Under the pieces are notes generated by a model. It searched no databases. It was not told the DNA's origin and was given only the letters and a program-made list of their open reading frames with translations. Shown here piece by piece: positions 12,481-17,868 of a DNA stretch of 17,868 nt (position 1 is the stretch's first letter; the number at the start of each line of letters is the position of its first letter). The translations under genes and the position numbers were made by a program. The stretch comes from JAVBLG01 sp031553655 (GTDB lineage: Bacteria; Desulfobacterota; Desulfovibrionia; Desulfovibrionales; Desulfovibrionaceae): contig JAVBLG010000004.1 in assembly GCA_031553655.1 (NCBI GenBank), forward strand, positions 1-17,868, given 5' to 3'.

Positions 12481-12810
12481 TCACATACCAAATCTGAGCA
12501 CCCGCTCAAGCAATGTTTTTTGTATATCGCGCCTGCCGTCCGCCATAAAGAGGATGTATACGTCATTCTCGATAATCCGATAAATCAGGCGATAGACACT
12601 GACGTGTATCTCCCGGATGCGCTTATCCGGGTGTTCTTCCAATTCTGGAGAAAAGTGTCCGCGTAAAGGCAGTGCTTTCAAAGATGTAAAGGCTTCGTCA
12701 AAAGCTTGCCACAATTCCAGAGCCGCGCCATCAGCACCTTGCGACAGTAAGTAGCCTACGGCGGACTCAATGTCTCCTTCCGCCGCTCTGGTAATATGTA
12801 CAGCAAACAC
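12481..12810 (-). CDS. ParE/RelE-superfamily toxin
   Basis: 109 residues. The fold signs are FAVHITRAAEGDIESAVGYL at the start, then LPLRGHFSPEL, and the C-terminal strands IREIHVSVYRLIYRIIENDVYILFMADGRRD, typical of ParE-type toxins. It begins 3 bp after the stop of the antitoxin gene, in the usual antitoxin-first order. ParE members poison DNA gyrase, while RelE members cut mRNA at the ribosome. Which activity applies is not decided by the sequence alone, although the shape favours ParE. Confidence 0.8.
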   Translation of the reverse strand: MFAVHITRAAEGDIESAVGYLLSQGADGAALELWQAFDEAFTSLKALPLRGHFSPELEEHPDKRIREIHVSVYRLIYRIIENDVYILFMADGRRDIQKTLLERVLRFGM

Positions 12811-12813
12811 AAT

Positions 12814-13092
12814 CTACCGCCCCTGGGCGGCAAGCTTGTCTCGCATGGCTGCGGCAAATTCGTCCACCGGCCTGGTTTTTCCAGTGCGAATATCTTCGTC
12901 CCCAAGGGCCACCAACTTCAAAAAAGCCAATGTTTCCTGAGTGCGCTTGTATTCTTCGGCTCCTACAAGCACGGCTTTAATCTCTCCATGCTGGGTGATC
13001 CCCATACTTTGGCCGGATTTAGCTATTTCTTCCAGAATTTCAGCCGCGTTCGCCTTCACAAAACTGATCGGCTTTATGACGTTCAGATTCAT
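12814..13092 (-). CDS. Phd/YefM-type antitoxin
   Basis: 92 residues. The N-terminal segment PISFVKANAAEILEEIAKSGQSMGITQHGEIKAVLVGAEEYKRTQETL is the Phd/YefM DNA-binding and dimerisation domain. The C-terminal part (about 60-92) is charged and presumably binds and neutralises the toxin encoded 3 bp downstream. GAGG precedes the ATG. Such antitoxins repress their own promoter, which should lie in the AT-rich stretch 13093-13160; no clear dyad was seen there. Confidence 0.82.
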   Translation of the reverse strand: MNLNVIKPISFVKANAAEILEEIAKSGQSMGITQHGEIKAVLVGAEEYKRTQETLAFLKLVALGDEDIRTGKTRPVDEFAAAMRDKLAAQGR

Positions 13093-13165
13093 GGCATGCC
13101 TCGCTTCGGATTGTTAATAGTCTTTTTTTAGTCTTATGCTCATTGAACAGTAAAATCAAGCCCAC

Positions 13166-13197
13166 AAAAAAGGCCATCATTTCCGACAGCCTTTTTT
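13166..13197. terminator. A-tract/T-tract intrinsic terminator after the lyase operon
   Basis: Six A plus GGC (13166-13174) face GCC plus T6 (13189-13197), with a partly paired 14-nt centre (TC opposite GA inside). Read on either strand, the stem is flanked by A and T tracts, so it can act in both directions. Its position 28 bp downstream of the lyase alpha-subunit stop makes it the terminator of that operon, separating it from the toxin-antitoxin pair. Confidence 0.7.
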
Positions 13198-13224
13198 TCA
13201 TCCATATTTTAAGAATATTTAAAT

Positions 13225-14631
13225 TCAGTTCGGCACGCGAATTGTGTCAATAAATGTGCCGTCACGGTATTCCACCTTGCCCACAACCTGATCGGCAAAT
13301 TCCAATTTTTGCGGTGTGCCGGTTATTTTCAGGGCCATGGCTCGCAGTTCTTCTATGGAATATACATCCAGGCCCGTATCCTTAAAACGATCGGCCAGAT
13401 CCTTGCGAGCCGGGTTTACGGCAATGCCGCGCTCGGTCACCAGCACGTCAACAACTTTGCCCGGCGTGGTTATGGTGGTGCAGCGGTCCACCACAATCGG
13501 AAGGCGCGCCCTTATCAGCGGGGCTACAATAACGGTCATGGCCGCCCCGGCGGCCGCGTCATTATGACCACCGGAACCGCCGATAATCATGCCATTGGAA
13601 TCGGTATGCACGTTGACGTTAAAATTAAGGTCAACCTCGGAAGCTCCCAACAGCACGGTGTCGAGAAAATCGACGCAGCAGCTTTTCTGATTGGGGTTGG
13701 CGTAGGTGTCGGCCGATATTTCATGATGCGCCGCGTTTTTACGAATGGATTCCACGGCGGAAAGGTCGAAACATTGCACGTCGTAAATGGCTTCGAAAAG
13801 CCCTTCTTCAAGCATATCCACAAGATATTTGGTTGTGCCGCCCAGCAAAAAGCCGCCCTTTACCCCCATGCGCAACATGTCTTCACGCAGGTATTGGGCC
13901 GTCGCCAACGACGCGCCACCGGCCCCGGTCTGGAAGTTGAAACCGTCGCGCAGCAGCCCGGAAGCGCGAATGGCGGCCTCGGCCTTGCGGGCGATGGCCA
14001 GCGCCACCGGATCGCGGGTCATGCTTGTGGAGCCGGACACAATACCTGAGGGATCGCCTATTTTGTCCATGCGCACAATGTAGTTGACCCGGCTTTGGGG
14101 AATGGAAACGGTTTCCAGGGGCGTGTCAATCAAGTTGTCCGTAACTGCCACAACTGTCGCGGCGCAATCCGCGTCGGGAACGGCATAGCCGAGGGAGCCG
14201 CAGGCAGCCGGACCGACCGTGCCGGTGATATTGCCCATGCGATCCGCGGTTGGCGCGGCCACAAAAGCGATGTCAATCTTTACGCTGCCCTCGCGTATAG
14301 CTCTGGGGCGTCCGCCGTGCGAGCGAAAAATTACCGGATTTTTCAAAATGCCTTTGGACACGGCGGCGGCCACCGGTCCGGACATATAGTCTGTGTCCAG
14401 GCTGGTGACAACCCCGTTTTGCATGTGCTCCACAAGCGGTTTGTGGATAGGAAAAAGCGACGAAGCCAGCAGGGTCAGGTCTTTCACGCCCAATTCGGCG
14501 GCCGCCGCGAGTACGGCATTGAGCACATGGTCGCCGTTGCGCATGTGATGATGAAAGGAAAGAGTCATGCCGTCGGCAATGCCCGCTTCGCGCAGGGCGG
14601 TTTTTATATCGGGCAGAAGTTTGTCACGCAT
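13225..14631 (-). CDS. citF: Citrate/citramalate lyase alpha subunit (CitF homologue)
   Basis: 468 residues from the ATG at 14631, chosen for the GGAG 8 nt upstream and for alignment with the family. An earlier alternative start at 14658 lies well inside the preceding gene. CitF is the CoA-transferase-type subunit that exchanges acetyl on the acyl carrier for citrate (or citramalate). Recognisable blocks are DGMTLSFHHHMRNGD near the start, SHGGRPRAI, GSLGYAVPDAD, FNFQTGAGGASLA, FNVNVHTDSNG, GGSGGHNDAAAGAAM, VDRCTTITTPG and DVLVTERGIAVNPAR. Compared with E. coli CitF (about 510 residues), the first ~40 residues are missing. The start overlaps the end of the beta-subunit gene by 8 bp, so translation is coupled. 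Neighbouring glutamate mutase favours citramalate as substrate (inference). Confidence 0.9.
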   Translation of the reverse strand: MRDKLLPDIKTALREAGIADGMTLSFHHHMRNGDHVLNAVLAAAAELGVKDLTLLASSLFPIHKPLVEHMQNGVVTSLDTDYMSGPVAAAVSKGILKNPVIFRSHGGRPRAIREGSVKIDIAFVAAPTADRMGNITGTVGPAACGSLGYAVPDADCAATVVAVTDNLIDTPLETVSIPQSRVNYIVRMDKIGDPSGIVSGSTSMTRDPVALAIARKAEAAIRASGLLRDGFNFQTGAGGASLATAQYLREDMLRMGVKGGFLLGGTTKYLVDMLEEGLFEAIYDVQCFDLSAVESIRKNAAHHEISADTYANPNQKSCCVDFLDTVLLGASEVDLNFNVNVHTDSNGMIIGGSGGHNDAAAGAAMTVIVAPLIRARLPIVVDRCTTITTPGKVVDVLVTERGIAVNPARKDLADRFKDTGLDVYSIEELRAMALKITGTPQKLEFADQVVGKVEYRDGTFIDTIRVPN

Positions 14632-15499
14632 GGCAGATCTCCGTTGTATTGGCCGCACGGCTCAAAATCCGTTCCGCCCTCTTGATAATGGGAAGGTCAA
14701 TCATCATGCCGTCCAGGGAAACAGCGCCCTTGCCTTCTTCCTTGGCGCGACCGGCTGCATCCATCACTCGTTCAGCCCAGCGCAACTGCTCGGCCGAGGG
14801 CGAAAAAGCCTCATTTACAGCATGCACATGATGCGGAGAAATAACAGCCTTGCCGTCAAAACCCAGTTGCGCGGAAAAAGCCGCGTCGGCCTTCAATCCC
14901 TCAATGTTGGTAACAAAGGGGAAGGGCGTGTCCAGAGCCTTTATGCCCGCCGCTCGACAGGCCATGAGTACTCGCGAGCGGGCATAGAGAATTTCCTGAC
15001 CTTCGGGGGTACGCTTGGCCCCCAGCTCGGCAGTGAGATCTTCCGCACCCAGCAGAATTGCGGATAAACGCGGGTGTGAAGAGGCCAGGGCAAAAGCGTT
15101 TTCCACCCCAAGGGCGCTTTCGATCAAGCCAAGCAGAAGGGTTTTATTATCTTTTCCGGCTTTAGCCTCGGCCTCTTCAATGGTCTTTACGAGTGTATGC
15201 ACGTCAGAGGGCTGCGCGCACTTGGGCGCTAGTATGTAATCCGCGCCGCCCTTGATTGCTTCCTGAATGTCACTTTGCCAATGCGGGGTATCCAGGGCAT
15301 TGATGCGCACTGTAACCCCCATACGGGGGCGCACATGCAAAAGGGCATTACGCACCAGAATGCGGGCCGTGTCTTTTTCCGCCTGGGCCACGGCGTCTTC
15401 AAGGTCAAAAATAACAATATCCGCGCCCAGGCTTCCGGCGCTGGCAAGCATGCCGGGGTTGTTGCCGGGCATGAACAGCAGGGTTCGGCAGTGTTTCAT
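14624..15499 (-). CDS. citE: Citrate/citramalate lyase beta subunit (CitE homologue)
   Basis: 291 residues, the normal CitE length. CitE cleaves citryl- (or citramalyl-) acyl carrier protein into oxaloacetate (or pyruvate) and acetyl carrier. Family motifs are RTLLFMPGNNPGML at 5-18, IVIFDLEDAV with metal-binding Asp/Glu, VRINALDTPHW, a GLIESALGVENA block with the conserved Glu, GAEDLTAELG and GFDGKAVISPHHV. The ATG overlaps the stop of the gamma-subunit gene by 4 bp (ATGA), and its own stop overlaps the alpha-subunit start. CitE-like proteins also occur as malyl-CoA and citramalyl-CoA lyases, but the citD-citE-citF order makes the acyl-carrier lyase complex by far the best reading. Confidence 0.92.
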   Translation of the reverse strand: MKHCRTLLFMPGNNPGMLASAGSLGADIVIFDLEDAVAQAEKDTARILVRNALLHVRPRMGVTVRINALDTPHWQSDIQEAIKGGADYILAPKCAQPSDVHTLVKTIEEAEAKAGKDNKTLLLGLIESALGVENAFALASSHPRLSAILLGAEDLTAELGAKRTPEGQEILYARSRVLMACRAAGIKALDTPFPFVTNIEGLKADAAFSAQLGFDGKAVISPHHVHAVNEAFSPSAEQLRWAERVMDAAGRAKEEGKGAVSLDGMMIDLPIIKRAERILSRAANTTEICHA

Positions 15500-15771
15500 T
15501 TCCGCAGCTCCTTATAACGCAAAATGGCCGCTTCCATGCGGGCCTTGATAGTGCAGTCCAGCGCGCCCCTGTCCTGGGCGGCAACTTTCACGGCTTTAAG
15601 CCCGTGTTCAGCCAGGCTTTCTTTGATTGTAGCCATGATAGCCTGGCCGAATTGCTTCATCACAATACTTTCCACCGATACGGAAGGGGCCTCGCCTTCC
15701 CCCGGAACGATGGCGATAAAAATATCGTTCGATTCCAGGGTTCCGGCACAGGCCTGAATGGGATTGCCCAT
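15496..15771 (-). CDS. citD: Citrate/citramalate lyase gamma subunit, acyl carrier (CitD homologue)
   Basis: 91 residues. CitD is the acyl carrier of the lyase complex and holds a phosphoribosyl-dephospho-CoA group on Ser14 of the motif A-G-T-L-E-S-N-D (9-16), which is intact here. The later block KQFGQAI and the C-terminal GALDCTIKARMEAAILR also match the family. The ATG has AAGGAG. It begins 59 bp downstream of the MocR regulator stop, in a gap with a TAATAT-like stretch on the minus strand, so a separate promoter is possible. No citC, citX or citG homologue for charging the carrier is in the window; they must be elsewhere. Confidence 0.92.
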   Translation of the reverse strand: MGNPIQACAGTLESNDIFIAIVPGEGEAPSVSVESIVMKQFGQAIMATIKESLAEHGLKAVKVAAQDRGALDCTIKARMEAAILRYKELRK

Positions 15772-15830
15772 ATATTCTCCTTAACGTTTTACTTTAACTT
15801 TATATATTATCAGAGTCCCGGCCACGTCAC

Positions 15831-17264
15831 TCAATTAGTTTGTAAAGTGCTCCAGGCCTCGCGCAGCAATGAAACCGCTTCGGAAATATTTTCAACAGGC
15901 AGCGCGCCGTACCCCAACAAAATGGTCGCGGGAGGTTTCTCCCCGCCTTCAATCCACAGCTGTGAGCCGGAGAATACGCGCACTCCGCATTCCGCCGCCT
16001 TTTCCACAAGCTCCGCCTCGGTTTCACCGTTCGTAAATTCCAGAAGCAGATGCAAACCGGCATCTTGACCGTGTATGCGTAAGCTGTCGCCAAAGGCGCT
16101 GATGAGCGCCTCGAGCAAGGTGTCATGCTTTTTTTTGTTTAACAAGCACATTTTACGTATGTGTTTTTCCATATGCCCTTCGGCGATGAAGCGCGCCAGA
16201 ATCTTCTGTTCCAGCCAGGAAACGGAGCATTTATAGCCGGAAAAGGCATAACGGTAAGAGTCCAGAAATCTGTCGGGCAGCACCATGTAACCCATGCGCA
16301 GGCCCGGAGATACGGTTTTGGAAAAAGAGCCGATATACACTACCCGCCCCTGGCGATCTATGGATTGCAGCGAGGGCACGGGCTTGCCCTTGTAGCGGTA
16401 TTCGCTGTCGTAATCGTCTTCGATAATCAGCCCCCGGCAGTCCACAGCCCATTGCAGAAGCGCCATGCGTTTCTGGATGGTCATTACCCGCCCGGTGGGA
16501 TATTGGCGCGACGGCGTCACAAAAACCGCCCTGGCCGGTGAGGCTGCAAGAGCCGCCACATCAAGACCGTCTTCCTGCACGGGTATAGGGCACAGCCGCA
16601 GCCCGTTGCCCTGAAAAACCGCCCTGGCCCGCCGATATCCGGGGTTTTCCATGGCAATTTCGCGCCATTGCGAGGGAAAAATCCGCAACAACGACGAGAC
16701 GGCCGGTTGCAGTCCGTTGCAAATTACAACCTGATCAGCGGTGCAGTTCACCCCCCGGCGCAAATATAAATGCTTGGCCAATTCCCGACGCAAGCTTCTG
16801 TCTCCCTGAATTTCATCGCGAATCCGCCCCGCCGGAAGACGATGTATTTCCTTGGCCTCAATCAGTACCGCCTCAGTAAGATTACGCCATACTTTGGAGG
16901 GAAAAGACCGCACCTCCAGCGCGCCGTAGCCGAAATTATACATGCGCCGCACCGGGCCGCTTTTTTTAGGAAAAAATCCTTCGGTGTCGGAGTCATCCAC
17001 TTCCGGCATTCCGGCGCGCGGATCGTGCCGCAAAGTGGTTACCACATAGCCCGATCCGGGAACAGCTGTGACATATCCCTCCAGAACAAGCTGGGCATAG
17101 GCGTTTTCCACTGTATTTCTACCCGCCTGCAACTCCGTGGCCAGCGTTCTGGTGGAAGTGAGACGCGTTCCGCCCGGCAAAAATCCGGAAAGAATTTGCT
17201 CTTTTAACTGAACGTAAATTTGTCTGTAGAGGGGTTTTTTATCGTTGGCGTCAAGATTGAGCAT
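15831..17264 (-). CDS. MocR/PdxR-type regulator (GntR winged helix plus aminotransferase-like domain)
   Basis: 477 residues, typical MocR length. Residues 10-75 are a GntR winged helix (PLYRQIYVQLKEQILSGFLPGGTRLTSTRTLA, then GRNTVENAYAQLVLEGYV). Residues about 115-470 are a fold-type I aminotransferase-like domain with N-C-N-G at 182-184, SRQYPTG near 252-258, EDDYDSEY at 282-289, and the PLP-binding Lys316 in GSFSKTVSPGLRMGY. All key PLP residues seem present, so it should bind PLP or a PLP-amino acid adduct. The ATG has a strong GGAGGAG. It is divergent from the glutamate mutase gene and 59 bp upstream of the lyase genes, so it may sense an amino acid such as glutamate and control both (inference). 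Confidence 0.9.
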   Translation of the reverse strand: MLNLDANDKKPLYRQIYVQLKEQILSGFLPGGTRLTSTRTLATELQAGRNTVENAYAQLVLEGYVTAVPGSGYVVTTLRHDPRAGMPEVDDSDTEGFFPKKSGPVRRMYNFGYGALEVRSFPSKVWRNLTEAVLIEAKEIHRLPAGRIRDEIQGDRSLRRELAKHLYLRRGVNCTADQVVICNGLQPAVSSLLRIFPSQWREIAMENPGYRRARAVFQGNGLRLCPIPVQEDGLDVAALAASPARAVFVTPSRQYPTGRVMTIQKRMALLQWAVDCRGLIIEDDYDSEYRYKGKPVPSLQSIDRQGRVVYIGSFSKTVSPGLRMGYMVLPDRFLDSYRYAFSGYKCSVSWLEQKILARFIAEGHMEKHIRKMCLLNKKKHDTLLEALISAFGDSLRIHGQDAGLHLLLEFTNGETEAELVEKAAECGVRVFSGSQLWIEGGEKPPATILLGYGALPVENISEAVSLLREAWSTLQTN

Positions 17265-17421
17265 CGACTCCTCCGGATATTATGCGCAAAGCTTTGTTCT
17301 GTTGGCGGCCTCGCTTGCCGCGTTAGTCTTTTTCGCGGCCAACGGGAGGGACGAGGCTTTCCGCGCAGCCTCCGGGGGCACGTTCAGTCGGGGCGCACCA
17401 AACTGTATCCATCAAAAAATG

Positions 17422-17547
17422 CAAAACCGGCCCTAGCAATAATGGCGGGTCTTAATATATGATAATTTTGTCACTTGAACAACCGGCTCAAAATACCGTC
17501 ACCCAAAACATACCCGTACAACGCGGATGATTTTAATGCCGGTTTTG
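17422..17547 (+). repeat. Long-range 10-bp inverted repeat in the glutamate-mutase leader region
   Basis: CAAAACCGGC (17422-17431) and GCCGGTTTTG (17538-17547) are perfectly complementary. Adding a G/T wobble and a T/A pair outside gives 12 bp, with 106 nt between the arms. It could close a structured leader RNA or be paired DNA sites for the MocR regulator. Without a mapped transcription start either reading is open. Confidence 0.4.
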
Positions 17548-17557
17548 TAAATAATCG

Positions 17558-17580
17558 AACGCGCCATACGGGGGCGCGTT
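17558..17580 (+). promoter_or_regulatory. Hairpin abutting the glutamate-mutase ribosome-binding site
   Basis: AACGCGCC (17558-17565) and GGCGCGTT (17573-17580) form a perfect 8-bp stem with a 7-nt loop. It ends two bases before the AAGGAG (17583-17588). It may modulate translation or mRNA stability. Confidence 0.5.
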
Positions 17581-17596
17581 TCAAGGAGCGGATAAG

Positions 17597-17868
17597 ATGA
17601 GCAGCAAAACGCTTGTTACCGGCGTAATCGGCGCCGACGTCCATGCCGTTGGCAACAGAATTCTGGCCATGGCCCTGGAAGGCGCCGGGTATAATGTGAT
17701 TAACCTGGGCGTTATGGTGTCGCAGGAAGAATTCGTCAACGCGGCTGTGGAAACAAATGCCGACGCCATTATAGTTTCCTCCTTCTACGGGCACGGTGAA
17801 ATCGACTGCCAGGGCCTGCGCGAAAAGTGCGACGAAGCCGGGCTGAAGAACATCGTGCTGCTGGCCGG
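17597..17868 (+). CDS. glmS: Glutamate (methylaspartate) mutase small subunit, partial (3' end beyond the window)
   Basis: The first 91 codons are visible; the family is about 135-140 residues. The B12-binding signature G-x-D-x-H-x-x-G appears as G12-A-D-V-H-A-V-G19, where His16 is the lower ligand to cobalt. It is followed by NLGVMVSQEEFVNAAVE and the second cobalamin contact region IIVSSFYGHGEIDCQGLREKC. This small subunit, with the large subunit, isomerises L-glutamate to (2S,3S)-3-methylaspartate using adenosylcobalamin. The ATG has AAGGAG at 8 nt spacing. It is divergent from the MocR regulator. The rest of the pathway (activator, large subunit, methylaspartase) probably follows outside the window. 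Confidence 0.9.
   Translation, partial: MSSKTLVTGVIGADVHAVGNRILAMALEGAGYNVINLGVMVSQEEFVNAAVETNADAIIVSSFYGHGEIDCQGLREKCDEAGLKNIVLLA

Larger units (their letters stand above)
17265..17596. other. 332-bp divergent control region between the MocR regulator and glutamate mutase
   Basis: No convincing gene. The half near the regulator (17281-17400) is GC-rich and holds two possible stems: GTTGGC/GCCAAC (17301-17306, 17338-17343) and GAGGCT/AGCCTC (17353-17358, 17367-17372). The half near glutamate mutase is AT-rich around 17450-17475 (TTAATATATGATAATTTTG), a likely promoter zone. A 10-bp inverted repeat spans 17422-17547 and a hairpin abuts the ribosome-binding site. I looked for the cobalamin-riboswitch B12 box (GCCACTG) and did not find it. 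Confidence 0.5.

Noticed and set aside
13309..14049. A 246-residue open frame antisense to the lyase alpha subunit
   Set aside because: It lies fully inside a well-recognised citF homologue and has no ribosome-binding site or domain signs.
17220..17462. A possible 80-residue plus-strand gene in the regulator/glutamate mutase control region
   Set aside because: It overlaps the start of the MocR gene in antisense, has Arg/Cys-rich unspecific composition and no convincing ribosome-binding site.
17400..17596. A cobalamin riboswitch in front of the B12-dependent glutamate mutase
   Set aside because: No GCCACTG-like B12 box or associated conserved core could be found by eye on the plus strand.
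1..17868. CRISPR arrays, insertion sequences, tRNA or attachment-site duplications
   Set aside because: No spaced direct repeats, transposase-like proteins, cloverleaf sequences or long direct repeats were seen. A computed repeat search could still find degenerate ones.

Overview
The window looks like chromosome of a sulfate-reducing bacterium of the Desulfovibrionaceae. This rests on a Desulfovibrio-type outer-membrane homotrimeric porin at the left edge, a non-canonical thioredoxin/thioredoxin reductase pair, several sulfur-linked genes, moderate-to-high GC coding sequence and AT-rich intergenic spacers. No rRNA, tRNA, CRISPR array, transposase or phage gene was seen.

Left part (1-5984, minus strand). 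Reading in the direction of transcription: a Crp/Fnr regulator, a sulfatase-fold hydrolase with Thr where the formylglycine Cys/Ser should be, an SLC13/DASS-type anion permease, a small thioredoxin with a CPHC active site, a thioredoxin reductase lacking the usual NADPH-binding HRR motif, and the start of a porin. Together they make a plausible route from outer membrane to inner membrane to a cytosolic enzyme, with a private thiol-redox pair.

Middle part (6240-10411, plus strand). A divergent second module repeats the plan: an arylsulfotransferase-like six-repeat propeller without signal peptide, a glutaredoxin-like fusion protein, a second SLC13 permease paralogous to the first, and a second Crp/Fnr paralogue. 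Several inverted repeats in the control regions at 5149-5321 and 5985-6239 are candidate operators. I infer two duplicated and diverged modules for uptake and cytosolic processing of anions, probably sulfate esters. The substrate is not established by sequence.

Right-middle part (10412-13224). An EamB-like (cysteine/O-acetylserine) LysE-family exporter is divergent from an XRE-cupin regulator that has a perfect consensus sigma-70 promoter. Then come a His-rich zinc-ribbon protein and a ParE/Phd-type toxin-antitoxin pair.

Right part (13225-17868). Overlapping citD-citE-citF homologues on the minus strand sit downstream of a MocR-type (GntR/aminotransferase) regulator. Divergent from these is the start of the B12-binding small subunit of glutamate mutase. 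Glutamate mutase beside a CitDEF-type lyase points to the methylaspartate (mesaconate) pathway of glutamate fermentation, so the lyase may be a citramalate lyase rather than a citrate lyase.
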